DNA of 64,000 bases from Taudactylus pleione (GCA_031769625.1 JAUIMM010000015.1:30410501-30474500), one strand, 5' to 3'. Positions 22,672-33,853 are shown, counted from the stretch's first letter. The notes: a model not told the origin generated them from the sequence alone. Numbers and translations: made by a program.

Positions 22672-22949
22672 CAGAGCCGTAACTAGATTTTTTGGTGCCC
22701 TGTGCCAGAAAGAGCATTGGCGCCCCCCTATTTTTTAAATTGAGAGATACCAGACCCAAAAAAGGCCATGGTCTCATTGGGAAGGGCCAGGGAAAAGATA
22801 GGGGAGGCCTGGAGATGCTGTGGCCAAAATAAGATGAAGCTACAAGCGAGATTGATAATAAACAGAAAATTGACAGGCTGGAACAGCGCCCTCTGCCCTG
22901 CAGTGCCCTGTGCCATGGCACATGTCGCACTACCCTAGCTCCAGCCCTG
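22672..22949. mobile_element. Small hAT-like element
   Basis: The left end CAGAGCCGTAACTAGATTTT pairs with the right end read on minus, CAGGGCTGGAGCTAGGG. Flanking 8-mers GTCAGCAC (22664-22671) and GTTAGCAC (22950-22957) match at 7 of 8. It is 278 bp, non-coding, and only 24 bp from the next hAT element. Confidence 0.75.
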
Positions 22950-23389
22950 GTTAGCACTATAACATGTACAGCACCTGTGGTGTAACAAGGGGGGTTGAGT
23001 GGGGCACATGCCCTGGGCACCGTGGCAGGCCCAGCAGAGGGGGACACTGCCGACCAGAGCATCATACCCACAGTGCCTGCCCCGCCGCTGCCATTGCGCC
23101 CAGACCAAAGACTAGTCTAATCATGTAATGAGCAGGCAACTGTGCCTGCTGGTGCTGACTGTAGGGGGAGCTACAGCAGAAGCCCGCTGCCCCTCCCAGG
23201 TAGTCATTCCCATCCTGAGAGCCGCCGGGTGACAGAGTGACTCTTCCTTCCCTGGCACTCTCTCAGCTCCGGAGCACGCACCCAGGTTTTTGCTGGGGGT
23301 GATGTGGAGAATGAGGGGGGCCGAGCTAGTGAAGGGGGAGGAAGAGGAGAGCCGGACTGCCATGAGGGGAGGGGGGGCGCATTTGTGTG

Positions 23390-23565
23390 AAAGAGGTATA
23401 TGTATTTGTGTCATTGTCTGTGTCAGTGTGTGTGTGTATCTGTGTCAGTGTCTGTGTGTGTGTCTGTGTCAGTATGTGTGTCAGTGTGTGTGTGTGTATC
23501 TGTGTCAGTGTGCGTATCTGTGTCAGTATTTGTGTGTATCTTTGTCAGTGTGTGCATCTGTGATG
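23390..23565. repeat. TGTGTCAGTGTGTG-type array
   Basis: Interspersed (TG)n and CTGTGTCAG units of about 20-28 bp. Frames on both strands across it are repeat artefacts. Confidence 0.85.
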
Positions 23566-23573
23566 GTGTGCTG

Positions 23574-24270
23574 AGAGACAACACAGGGGGGAAGCGATGG
23601 TGTGGCTGAGCGACGATGCAGGGGGAGGCAATGGTGTGGCTGAGAGACGATGCAGGGGGAGGCAATGGTGTGGCTGAAAGACAATGTAGGGGGAAGGCAA
23701 TGGTGTGGCTGAGAGACAATGCAGGGGGCACTGGTGTGGCTGAGAGACAACGCAGGGAGGAAGTGATGGTGTGGCTAAGAGATGATGCAGGGGGAGGCAA
23801 TTGTGTGGCTGAAAAAATATGCAGGGGGAGGCAATGGTGTGGCTGGGAGACGAGGCAGGGGGGAGGCGATGGTATGGCTGAGAGACAATGCAGGGGGCAG
23901 GCAATTGTGTGCCTGAAAGACGACAAAGGGGGGGAGGCGATGGTGTGGTTGAGAGATGACGCATGGGAAGAAGCAATGGTGTGCTGAGAGATGACGCAGG
24001 GGGGAGGCAATGGTGTGGCTGGGACACGACGCAGGGGGGAGGCAATGGTGTGCTTAGAGATGACGCAGGGTGGGAGGCAATGGTGTGCTGAGAAACGGTG
24101 GGGGGAAGCGATGGTTTGGCTGAGAGACAACACAGGGGAGGTGATGGTGTTCTGGGAGACAACACAGGCGGAGGCGATGGTGTGGCTCAGAGGTAACACA
24201 GGGGGGAGGTAATGGTGTGCTGAGAGATAAAACAGGGGGAGATCATGTGGCTGAGAGATGCAGAGGGAAG
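23574..24270. repeat. Minisatellite, about 33-bp unit
   Basis: Around 20 imperfect units built on GAGAGACAATGCAGGGGGAG followed by GCAATGGTGTGGCT. The 258- and 206-codon minus-strand frames here are by-products of the array. Confidence 0.9.
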
Positions 24271-24671
24271 GAAGTTACACAGGGGGAATGAGTCTGGTTG
24301 AACTGCTGTTATATGATGATGACCTTCTTAATATTCCTACACAAACAGGCATCTTCCTTAGGATGTGACCTACATGAATAGTGAATACCGACTGAAGACA
24401 CCATCTTCCCAGGGAGGATACGTTTCTTCAGAGTTCTACATTGTGAGAAACTACCATATAGGTAAGGTGCATATAGAATTGAAAGGAACCCAGATTGATG
24501 AGAAATGGGTGGCGTGTCCTTTTGGTACCCCCCATTTTCAGTGTCCACGCCCCTTCGATGTGTGACCATGCCCATTTTTTTGCTATGTGTTTGTGTGTGT
24601 GTGTGTGTGGGGGGGGCGTTCTTTAACTTGCCCTGGGCTCCAAAGACCCTAGCTATGCCACTGGTTCAGCA

Positions 24672-25375
24672 TTACATAAGTTCCTTGATTCTGGCTAATT
24701 TAAATTAACTTATAGTTGCTGGTGATGAAATGGTTTTAGCTATCCCAGTCTGCACCATGGGATTCACATCTCTCCCTTTCACTGATTACTTTGCATGTCT
24801 GGAATAGAAGTCATCCGGATGTCATAGGTTTTCTCTGAAACAAACCCCTTTAATGAATCTGTTTCCTTCCCCTACACTTGACCTTGGATTTGTCTCTGTA
24901 TAGACAGGCTCACTGTAGACTGAGTGGGTGATAATTATTGCTCTAGATATACATTACTGTTGTGCCTATGTACTATATATATTAATATGTGTTATATTAC
25001 AAAATGTCTGTGTCTTGATATTTTTTCCAATAATATACCACATAAAATGGTCACAACGCAACACTCTATACACATCAGATACAAATACATATAACATTAA
25101 AGTGTCTGAGAAGAATCTTTTTAAATATGATAGATTATGCAGGGGTAGGGATATCCCCCATTGCCAATCTTATCCTATATGTAATAAACTCTAAAAATGT
25201 GATAATTATATAGTAATCCAACTTTATTTTTCGCTCTGGAAAAGTTTATGAATTCCATTGGAATTTAAAATACAGTAACTGTATACTTCCTAACATTTAG
25301 AGGTCTCTAAAGGGATGAGACCAGGCATGGTTGTGACATATTATTTGGCCCTGCCACATCCTTGATGGTCAAACC
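24672..25375. other. Unassigned AT-rich sequence
   Basis: No gene or element ends are recognised. It forms the left flank of the older L1 insertion. Confidence 0.4.
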
Positions 25376-25389
25376 CTCACTGGTGTTTT

Positions 25390-27280
25390 GTTTTTTTCGC
25401 AAGTAGTATTTTATTGAAAATTTTTTTTTTTTTTTTTTTTTTTTAGAATACATTGACAAATATAAACAAGAAATATATATACGAGTCACAGTGGCAAAAA
25501 TTCTTCAAACAAGAAATGATCTCATAAAGTTGGGAATCTAAGCATGACTCTAATACTTTAGCCTAAACAAAGGAAAACAGAAATTGATATATTCTATATT
25601 CTTGAAATACACATTCTATAAAGTTTCCATAGATAATTATAAACATAAAAAGAAATAAAGGAAAAACATAACAAAGTCATAGACAAACAGAGACAGAAAA
25701 ACTAATTAAAAGAGAAAAAGAAATGAAATAGGAAGGGTAGAGGAGGGGTTGGGGTGCCTCTGCGGGCTAGGACACGAGAAGCCGAGTCTCATACAACATG
25801 GTTTTATATTTGTCAGATTCGCAGAATTCCAACGATTCTTTCCAAATTGATGTGTACATCTGAAATTTATCAGGAGAGGACACAATAATGTCATCCATGG
25901 ATCTGTATAACTCAATTCTTCGAAACCAGTCAGAAAGAGTTGGGGGGAGGTAGACTTCCAGCGTACAGGGATGACAGCCTTGGCTGCACTATTCAGATAC
26001 TTCAATAACGATTTTTTGTAAACAAATAATGGAGAGTTATGAAGGTTTAGTAGTCAAAACTCTGGGCCATCACGGACATCTGAGCCCAATAAATCACACG
26101 CTATTGAGATCACATTGTCCCAAAAAACTCTTAAGACAGGGCAGGTCCACCAAATGTGAAAGGGGGTTCCCAGATTCATTCAACATCTCCAACAACAAGC
26201 TGATACCCCAGGATACATTTTGGATAAAATGGATGGACATCTATACCATGTAGACAAGACTTTAAAATGAGTCTCAAGGGTAAGGGACATTGGTGGAGCT
26301 ACTCCATGATTTCTCAAATATAGACGTCCACTGAGGAGCACTGATCTCCATGCCAATGTCCCTCTCCTAAATGTTAGTGAAATTTGATAATATAGAGAAA
26401 TTATTTTCAATTAAAAAATTTTAGAGAATTGACAATGTGTGGGAGGACAGTGACTGAGATACTACCAACTTCTCAAAAGACCTTAAACCTCGAGATCCCA
26501 CCGATCGAAGATTGTTTGACATAAAGAAGTGTTTAATCTGGAGATATCAGCATATCTCGCCATTAGGGAGGGACCATTTGGCCTGGACATCAGCAAAGGG
26601 CAATATTCCGGATGGACCATATAGCTGTCCAACTCATACAATACCAAAGTTCAAAGGTCCGGTTCGAGATACCAGGGGGAAATTTGGGGTTATCAAATAG
26701 TGGAGTTAAGGGGGAGCAGGGTGAGGAAACACATCCCAAGCCCCTCAGACGCTTCCATATAGCAAGAGTTGGGCCTATAGTAGGATGTGAGACCCTAGGC
26801 AGATTAGATAACCAAGGTAAAGTGGTAAGTGAACACTCTAAAAAGGAGTTCTCAATGTATATCCATTGTTTTGGGGGGTTCGGCCTAGACCAGTCATATA
26901 TTCTATTCAGCATTACTGCATCATAATAAATGCCAAAATGGGGTAGTTGGAGATACCTAAATGTCTTCTTCTAAACAAAATATCATGTTTGAAACAGGAA
27001 GCCCTCCCACCCCATACAAATAGTCTCACCATTTTATGGAGATCTGCGAACCAACTACTTGGGATCAACACTGGAAGAGCCTGTAGTAAGTATAGAATGC
27101 AAGGCAAGATATTCATCTTGACAACATTCACCCTCCCAATCCACGAGATGCCCCTACTGGACCAAGAACTAAGCTCATGACGAATTTTTCCTAAAATAGG
27201 AGTGAAATTAAGCGAATTAATTTTGGAAAGGTTATTGGGGAGAAGAACACCAAGGTATTTCAAATATGCGGGATTCCATT
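25390..27280 (-). pseudogene. Older 5'-truncated L1, 3' part
   Basis: The minus strand carries L1 ORF2 C-terminal sequence in several broken frames. The block at 26913-27263 includes KYLGVLLPNNLSKINSLNF and WIGRVNVVKMNILPCILYL, typical of the segment after the L1 polymerase domain. A long A-tract on minus (T-run at 25419-25444) and AATAAA mark the 3' end. It continues at 33298-33414 beyond the younger L1. A 14-bp duplication, CTCACTGGTGT plus a variable end, flanks the composite (25376-25389 and 33415-33428). Confidence 0.8.
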
Positions 27281-27296
27281 AAAATGAGAAAGCTTG
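27281..27296. repeat. L1 target-site duplication, left
   Basis: AAAATGAGAAAGCTTG, identical to 33282-33297. It flanks the full-length L1 exactly. Confidence 0.92.
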
Positions 27297-27441
27297 ACTT
27301 CCGGTTGTGGTGAGGATGTGGTGAGACGCTTCAGCGCTCAGCTCCGTTACCACCCAGCTTCACACGGCGTGCATGGCTGTTTATCAGCCTCCATCGGAGA
27401 ACAAACGCTTACCTCACTAAGCGGAGACACTCGTCCGGTGT
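27297..27441 (+). promoter_or_regulatory. L1 5' untranslated leader
   Basis: A 145-bp GC-moderate leader between the target duplication and the ORF1 ATG. L1 leaders carry the internal Pol II promoter. No specific factor site is obvious here, and the short length would be unusual for a mammal-type L1. Confidence 0.5.
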
Positions 27442-28401
27442 ATGGAAAAATATTTCCCCCCACAGATGCCCAGACGACACCAGACTCAGAAAGCTGAGAA
27501 GCTGCGCTCAGAATCCAAGATGGCGGCCGCGCCTGAATCGCTGGCGTCTCAGACGGAGTTGAGCAGTGTTATGTCTCAGTCTGATACTCAGCCTCCCCCA
27601 GCACTACTGCCTAATACAGCCACAGTGAGTACTCCAATCACCTATGACACTATGGTGAAAGCCATACAAGACACTATGAAACCCTTAATGCAGGAGCAAA
27701 CTGCACACTTTACACAGGCAATCAAAGATATTAAGAATCAAGTACAGCAGCTTTCCACCAGAGTGGAATCCTCTGAGTGTAGATTGGGGGAGATTTATCA
27801 AGATGTATATACTTTGAAAGGTTCTGTCTCTCAAACTACTAAAATACAAAACCAGATTATTAATAAAATTGATGATCTGGAAAATAGATCCAGGAGAAAC
27901 AACTTGAGAATACTAGGCCTGCCAGAAACCCTTAAAGGGGCTGAGCTATATTCTTTTCTTCAATCAACACTCCCTGAGTTACTGAAAATCTCTGACTCCT
28001 ACCCTAAGATCATTGTGGAACGTGCACATAGAGTTGGTCCAATCCGAGATCATTCAAATCCTAGGCCACGGGTAGTGATTTTTCGCTGCTTAAATTATGC
28101 ACATAAAGATGCACTATGGCTAGCATCTAGGAAAACCAGAAATTTATTGTGGAATGATAGCAGACTCCTCATTTTCCAAGATTTTTCTATTGAAGTTACT
28201 AAGGCGCGTAAAGCCTTTTCCCCGGTGTGTACTCGACTTATCAAAATAAGCCGCAAGTTTGCGTTAATGTTCCCTGCACGTTTAAGAATCTACAGTGGTT
28301 CCTCGTTTATTGATTTTACAAGAGCTATGGATGCAGAGGCATATTTGGATGAAGAACAGACCGCAGAAGAGGCAAATGAATCCCATAATGACTACTCGTG
28401 A
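27442..28401 (+). CDS. ORF1p: L1 ORF1 RNA-binding protein
   Basis: A 319-residue protein that coats L1 RNA as a trimer and acts as a nucleic-acid chaperone. The N-terminus is low complexity. Residues about 85-150 form a heptad-rich coiled coil (IKDIKNQVQQLSTRV, then LKGSVSQTTKIQNQIINKI). The coil ends in the L1 signature LENRSRRNNLRILGLPE at about residues 152-168, which opens the RRM-like domain. The C-terminal domain has the ERAHRVGP and PRPRVVIFRC motifs. The C-terminus is acidic (DEEQTAEEANESHND). The first ATG is at 27442 and a second in frame at 27466 could equally be used. The reading frame is intact. Confidence 0.88.
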   Translation: MEKYFPPQMPRRHQTQKAEKLRSESKMAAAPESLASQTELSSVMSQSDTQPPPALLPNTATVSTPITYDTMVKAIQDTMKPLMQEQTAHFTQAIKDIKNQVQQLSTRVESSECRLGEIYQDVYTLKGSVSQTTKIQNQIINKIDDLENRSRRNNLRILGLPETLKGAELYSFLQSTLPELLKISDSYPKIIVERAHRVGPIRDHSNPRPRVVIFRCLNYAHKDALWLASRKTRNLLWNDSRLLIFQDFSIEVTKARKAFSPVCTRLIKISRKFALMFPARLRIYSGSSFIDFTRAMDAEAYLDEEQTAEEANESHNDYS

Positions 28402-29048
28402 TCTCCCTACAATCTCGCATGTTATTTCATACCTCACCTCGCTTTTACTTGTGACGACGGTGGCGGATGTCACCTCCATTTTTCTCTCTGGGACTCTAGT
28501 CAATTCATGACATCAGACACCGGTTTAGATTATATTGTTATATGGTTATATTAGTATTCTATGTTTCGTTCAAAGCATCTGTCATATGACACAATTTAAT
28601 AGAATACTTTCTTTATTATGCTCCTACATTTTCAGAACATAATTTGTAATGTTTCTGACATTACCGCTATTGATAATGCTATTTGTCTTCAATGTTCTCT
28701 CATAACACTTAATATTCTTATATATTGAGTTTAAAAATGAAGTTGGATGTGGTTTAGGAGCGGATGTCGCAGAGTTTGTTATAACTTAGTTTAATAACTT
28801 ACTTATTTGCTCTTATACTGGAAGTTATATATATATATCTACATAATTCTAATGTGGTTTCCTCTGTTCGAGACCATATTCTTATCATTTTTCTTTTTCT
28901 TTCAAAATTTACATTTTTTTTTTATTATTATGATCACCATTTTGGTAGTTCTGTGTGATAATGATTTTTCTTTTTTTTATAACAGTCATGTACTTCCATG
29001 GAAATTAATGTACCGTGAGTTCAATTTAATTATGCCTTGGTATTTTCA
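28402..29048 (+). other. Long L1 inter-ORF spacer
   Basis: 647 bp of AT-rich sequence (T-runs near 28880-28980, TATATATATA near 28829) between the two L1 ORFs. It has no L1-like coding frame. Mammalian L1 spacers are only tens of bases, so ORF2 here probably needs reinitiation over a long distance or a separate start. Confidence 0.7.
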
Positions 29049-32000
29049 ATGTCACAAATTAAAGTAGGAACTTTAAATGTAGGAGGAATCCACTCACCTA
29101 TCAAGAGAAAAAGAATCTTGACATATCTAAATAAATTAAAAATAGATATTATATGCTTACAGGAGACCCATTTGTTAGATATTGAAATTCGTAAACTCGG
29201 TATGCTGAGGTGGTCAGTGGTTGCCTCAGCTCCTTACTCGACAAAATCAAGAGGTGTGGTGATTTTAGCACAACGACACCTTAATGTTCAACTACAAAAT
29301 TCGTACAGTGATCCGTCAGGTAGATTAGTAATTGCCGATATGAAAATAAATGATACCCCCATTGTTTTGTGTAATATCTATGCCCCGAATGTATATGATA
29401 AAACTTTTGTGATGTCCCTATTGACAAAACTGTTCCCTTATTCTTCCTCTTCTCTAATTATATGTGGAGATTTTAATGTAGTTTCCTCCGCAAAACTAGA
29501 TAGAAAATCACAGTCCAGACGTTGCACACAGACACCAAAATTTGGTATTCCGTATATAAATGAACAACTTAACCTTATTGATATATGGCGGGCTAAGCAC
29601 CCAATTGATAAAGAATACACATGTTTGTCTGCGGCACATGGATCCTTATCCAGATTAGATTATATTTTAGTCTCAGATCATTTATGTACACGGATTAATA
29701 CGACAGAGATAGAACCCATTTCTATATCGGACCATGCCTTGGTATGGTTTTCGTTGTCTATGGCTGCTGACTTGGGGTCGCATAGACAATGGAGATTTCC
29801 GTCATACTTAACACAATCTCTTAAATTTAGAAGTAAAATAGAAACTTTTTGGGAAGAATACAAGATTAATAACTCAACTCACGAATCAGAAGACCCACTT
29901 CTGTTCTGGCAGGCCTCCAAATCTGTACTACGAGGAAATATATTATCATACACTGCTTACACAAAAAAAGAATTCTCTAAATCTTACATGGCGGCTCAGA
30001 GAGACCTGACAGAGGCCTACCAAAAATACAAAGACACCCCTTCTACCATTCATAAGGCTGACTACCTCCAGAGAAAAACACAGTTTGAAGAAATTCTTAA
30101 TCAGTTAGGTGATCGATCCTCATTCAATAGAGACTTCCAATTTCACAAATTAGGTAACAAATCAGGACGACTGCTATCCAACTTAATACGGGGCTCGCTT
30201 CCTTCCACCACCATCAAACACATAACTAAACCTAATGGTACTATCACTTCAGTTAGCTCACAAATTTTATCAGTCTTCTCCTCATTTTATGAATCTTTAT
30301 ATACCCAAAAATCTTACGATGATAAAAATCAAACTTCTTTTTGGTCCAATATTAATATACCAAAACTACCTGATACTTTGGCAGAAAAATTGCTTTTACC
30401 AATCACAGTGGAGGAAATTCAGAATGCCATTAAAGCTTTAAAACCAGGGAAAGCACCTGGGCCTGATGGGCTTACAGGTGATTATTACAAAATTTTAGAA
30501 CCAAAGATTATAAATATACTTGTTAGTGTGTTTAATATTATATTGAACGATAAAATTATACCTAAATATTTTAATGCTGCTCTGATCAAATTACTTCCTA
30601 AACCGGGAAGAGACCCTACTTTACCAGGGTCATATAGACCGATTTCTCTGTTAAATACGGATTACAAATTATTCACTAAAATATTGGCAGAGCGTATTAA
30701 AATTTTAATGCCACAACTAATTCATAAAGACCAATCTGGCTTTATTTGGCAACGTCATTCAGTGACTAATATTCGTAAAGTACTGTCTGCAATTCACTAC
30801 ATAAAACTTCATAATCCAGAGACTCCCAGTGTTCTTATTTCACTGGACGCCGAGAAGGCGTTCGACCTAGTATCATGGGTCCACCTATTTGACACAATGA
30901 CAAGATTTGGCTTCCCTAATGAATTTGTTAATATTCTTAAATCCCTATACTCAAACTCATCTTCCCAAATTCTATGCAATGGATTTTTATCCTCCCCTTT
31001 CCCGATTCTTTGTGGAACACGTCAGGGATGTCCATTATCACCACTGCTATTTGCCTTAGCATTAGAACCCCTGGCGGTGGCCTTACGACAATCCAAATTA
31101 TTCAGTGGTATCAAAATTGGACATTTAGAATTAAAAGTCAGTCTTTTTGCAGATGACATGATGTTACTTATTTCCAACCCATCACAATCCATTCCAAACA
31201 TTTTAGATATCATTTCTGAGTTCGGGTCTTTCGCTGGTTATAAAATTAATGTTGATAAATCGGAGATTCTTACGGTCTCGGGATGCTCAACCCACAATCC
31301 CTTACCCTCACCCCTTTCTATATTCAAACGTGCTAACTCAAAACTGAAATATTTGGGTACCTTTATAACGTCAGACCTGAAACATCTATATACAAGCAAT
31401 TTCACACCATTACTTAAAAAAATGTTCCATCTCTTAGACCTCTGGAAAAGCCTCCCTCTTTCCCTGTTGGGGCGAATTGCTTTAATAAAAAGTATAATTA
31501 TCCCTAAAATAACATATATCATACAGATGTTACCCATATCACTTAACAAAACAGACCTTACATCCTGCACTCAAGCATTCTCCAAATTTATCTGGCAGAG
31601 AAAAAAGGCCAGAATAAATATGAATAAATTATACCTTCCACGAGCAGACGGAGGGTTGGGTTTCCCAAATCTAAAAATTTTCTCGCAGACAATTTTTTTC
31701 AGATATATATCAGATTGGCTGCTTGACAGAGATCTATACACTGACATCTCTATAGACAAGGCTATATTAGCCCCTTTCTCACCAGCAGCATTACTACACT
31801 CTCCCCGTTCATTAATTCCTCGAGATATACTCCACAATCCTTTGTTTTTCGATACATACAATGCCTGGTTATTTATTAACCGTAAACTTAATAGAAACTT
31901 CAGTAGCTCTCATTACACTACATTTTGGGGAAATCCGGCTTTCACACCTGCCTTGGAAAATATCAGATTTTTACAATGGAGAGACAAAGGAATAATGAAA

Positions 32001-32921
32001 ATAAAAGATATTTTTGATCCTGGAGGAAATCTGAGATCTTTTGGTGATCTTCGAATAGCTTTCGATTTACCTCACGCCCAATTTTTTATGTATTTACAGG
32101 CCCGACATTTTGCAAACTCCCTTCCTTCGTTAGGGTCTCTTGATGACTCCACAGACATCTTATCTGATTTACTTGTCTTTATTAAAAGTAACACATACCA
32201 TACCAGACTTCTCTATGGAGACTTACTAGACAGAGATGTGAGGAAGATATGGAGGGTCACCAATGCTAGATGGGCATCAGATATGGCATGCAACCCAGAA
32301 TCCTTGGATGTATTATCACGATTTGATTCCACCATGAAATACGCCCAATCGGCTCTTCTTCAGGAAGTCCACTTTAAATTTATAAATAGGTCATATATAA
32401 CACAACAACAACGCAAACACATGGTTCAGGATGAATCTGGAGTCTGTCCTAAATGTCATCATTATCCAGCTACTTATTACCATAACTTTTGGGAATGTCC
32501 AAAGATTAGACTATTTTGGAATAAGATTGTGGCATATATTAACGTATTGTTTTCTATTAATGTTCATCCTGATCCTCTGGCACTCCTCTTTGTTATATTC
32601 TCGAATTGGGATCTAGGTCCCAATAAACGGGACATTATTCCCCTCCTTACAGTTATATTAACGGTAGCAAAAAAGATTATATTAAAAAAATGGATCTCTA
32701 AAAATTCTCCATTTCTTACTCAACTTAAGTCATGGCTATTAAAACTATTATATTTCGATAGGAGATCCACACTGCCTAATATAGAGAAAGGAGTTAAAAC
32801 TTTCTATAAAAAATGGTCCTATTTTATAGACCAACTAGACAATCATACACAACATTCGATTTTAAAATTGTTTGAAGGTACCGAATGGTATGTAATAAGA
32901 CAACTTATTAGCTCTTCTTAG
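29049..32921 (+). CDS. ORF2p: L1 ORF2 endonuclease and reverse transcriptase
   Basis: An uninterrupted 1,290-residue protein from the ATG at 29049 (the codon at 29037 is TTG). It nicks target DNA and primes reverse transcription there. The APE-type endonuclease spans about residues 1-230, with Asn10, Glu39 in LQETH, Asp141 and Asn143 in GDFNV, and SDH at 227-229. The reverse transcriptase has KPGKAPGPDG, SYRPISLLN, SLDAEKAFD (Asp600), GTRQGCPLSP and FADD at 700-703, followed by YLG. Near the C-terminus a CPKCHHYPATYYHNFWEC knuckle matches the L1 cysteine-rich motif. Length is that of complete L1 ORF2. All catalytic residues I checked are present. Confidence 0.93.
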   Translation: MSQIKVGTLNVGGIHSPIKRKRILTYLNKLKIDIICLQETHLLDIEIRKLGMLRWSVVASAPYSTKSRGVVILAQRHLNVQLQNSYSDPSGRLVIADMKINDTPIVLCNIYAPNVYDKTFVMSLLTKLFPYSSSSLIICGDFNVVSSAKLDRKSQSRRCTQTPKFGIPYINEQLNLIDIWRAKHPIDKEYTCLSAAHGSLSRLDYILVSDHLCTRINTTEIEPISISDHALVWFSLSMAADLGSHRQWRFPSYLTQSLKFRSKIETFWEEYKINNSTHESEDPLLFWQASKSVLRGNILSYTAYTKKEFSKSYMAAQRDLTEAYQKYKDTPSTIHKADYLQRKTQFEEILNQLGDRSSFNRDFQFHKLGNKSGRLLSNLIRGSLPSTTIKHITKPNGTITSVSSQILSVFSSFYESLYTQKSYDDKNQTSFWSNINIPKLPDTLAEKLLLPITVEEIQNAIKALKPGKAPGPDGLTGDYYKILEPKIINILVSVFNIILNDKIIPKYFNAALIKLLPKPGRDPTLPGSYRPISLLNTDYKLFTKILAERIKILMPQLIHKDQSGFIWQRHSVTNIRKVLSAIHYIKLHNPETPSVLISLDAEKAFDLVSWVHLFDTMTRFGFPNEFVNILKSLYSNSSSQILCNGFLSSPFPILCGTRQGCPLSPLLFALALEPLAVALRQSKLFSGIKIGHLELKVSLFADDMMLLISNPSQSIPNILDIISEFGSFAGYKINVDKSEILTVSGCSTHNPLPSPLSIFKRANSKLKYLGTFITSDLKHLYTSNFTPLLKKMFHLLDLWKSLPLSLLGRIALIKSIIIPKITYIIQMLPISLNKTDLTSCTQAFSKFIWQRKKARINMNKLYLPRADGGLGFPNLKIFSQTIFFRYISDWLLDRDLYTDISIDKAILAPFSPAALLHSPRSLIPRDILHNPLFFDTYNAWLFINRKLNRNFSSSHYTTFWGNPAFTPALENIRFLQWRDKGIMKIKDIFDPGGNLRSFGDLRIAFDLPHAQFFMYLQARHFANSLPSLGSLDDSTDILSDLLVFIKSNTYHTRLLYGDLLDRDVRKIWRVTNARWASDMACNPESLDVLSRFDSTMKYAQSALLQEVHFKFINRSYITQQQRKHMVQDESGVCPKCHHYPATYYHNFWECPKIRLFWNKIVAYINVLFSINVHPDPLALLFVIFSNWDLGPNKRDIIPLLTVILTVAKKIILKKWISKNSPFLTQLKSWLLKLLYFDRRSTLPNIEKGVKTFYKKWSYFIDQLDNHTQHSILKLFEGTEWYVIRQLISSS

Positions 32922-33281
32922 GGATTACTGTGGTAGTGTATGCCGCAGTGATGCATTTTCTGGTCACATTAGCTTTTTTCTTTTTTTTTTTTTTTTTTGA
33001 TTTCTGGAATGGTGATATTTTGCCTACTTTATATATCTCTTGTGATTTATGTTTTATATTTTATTTGTCAAGATAGGATGCCCATATGGATACATGTGAC
33101 AATTCATACACTCTTGATAAAAATTAAATGTACAATAGATAATAGGAATATGTGACTGTTCTTCTTTTTCTTCTATTATTATTTTAATTCCTACTGTAAT
33201 GCAAGGAAAAAAAGAAAATTATATATTATATTGTCTGTATAACTATGTCCTGTTCAACCATTAATAAAGAGATTTACAAAT

Positions 33282-33297
33282 AAAATGAGAAAGCTTG
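33282..33297. repeat. L1 target-site duplication, right
   Basis: AAAATGAGAAAGCTTG, exact copy of 27281-27296. Confidence 0.92.
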
Positions 33298-33414
33298 CTG
33301 TAACCCAATGAGAGCCATCTGGGGTATGTTGATATTTAACGCTATTGATTTAGAATAGTTGATTTTAAAGAAAGACAAATCACCAAAAGTCCGAAATTCC
33401 TGCATCAAGTTAGG
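33298..33414 (-). pseudogene. Older L1, upstream remainder
   Basis: Minus-strand codons FFKINYSKSIALNINIP match the L1 block just after the polymerase motif (YKIN-KSE). They join, across the younger L1, to KYLGVLL at 27263. The 5' truncation point is next to the CTCACTGGTGT duplication at 33415. Confidence 0.75.
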
Positions 33415-33429
33415 CTCACTGGTGTCTTT

Positions 33430-33853
33430 TATCAGGAAAATGCCAATGTTTGCATGGATTACCAATTCACTGCAATTTGTGACAAACTCCTGATCGCAGG
33501 ACAGTCCTCCAAGATTTGTACTCATCGACAGCGGGACAGGTGACAGATGTGCCTTACACACTTTACCAACACCCCTGTGCTAGTCTATGTGATGTATTCA
33601 GTTTTCTGCATGAGTGGTTTATCAACTTTGAGAGGAATTCAACAAACGTAAAGCCCAAATTCAGTTGCTTAGCAGAATATGCAAAAACACAAAAACAAAC
33701 TGCACTACTAAACGTATATAGACCAATAAAGGACCAGTTTTCCAAACCTCTAAAAATATCACCTGGCATGGTCACTTCCTCACCATGGCAGTCAGATACC
33801 TCTCTTATGGAGCCTCCTGCCCTTCATCTTCTGAATTACAAAACACATGTCTA
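33430..33853. other. Unassigned host sequence
   Basis: Lies between the older L1 and the hAT element. The 112-codon plus frame (33516-33854) and the 70-codon minus frame have no recognisable family. Confidence 0.4.

Larger units (their letters stand above)
22974..24663. mobile_element. hAT-like element filled with minisatellites
   Basis: The left end is CCTGTGGTGTAACAAGG. The right end read on minus is CAGTGGCATAGCTAGGG. Flanking 8-mers GTACAGCA (22966-22973) and GTTCAGCA (24664-24671) match at 7 of 8. The interior contains a TGTGTCAGTG array (about 23390-23560) and a roughly 33-bp minisatellite (23574-24270). There is no transposase frame. Confidence 0.75.
27297..33281 (+). mobile_element. 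Full-length L1 LINE, both ORFs open
   Basis: A 5,985-bp element with a perfect 16-bp target duplication. It starts ACTTCCGGTTGTGGTGAGG, with a short leader of 145 bp. ORF1 (27442-28401) and ORF2 (29049-32921) are both uninterrupted. It inserted into an older L1 of opposite orientation. The 3' end is TTAATAAAGAGATTTACAAAT (AATAAA at about 33262), with no poly(A) tract. Intact frames plus an exact duplication suggest a young copy. Whether it is active cannot be told from sequence alone. Confidence 0.92.

Noticed and set aside
22547..23071. 174-codon frame ending in poly-Asn
   Set aside because: The Asn run is the (ATT)n microsatellite and the rest crosses a hAT element.
23423..24199. 258-codon minus-strand frame
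   Set aside because: Lies entirely on the 33-bp and TG arrays. Composition is explained by the repeat.
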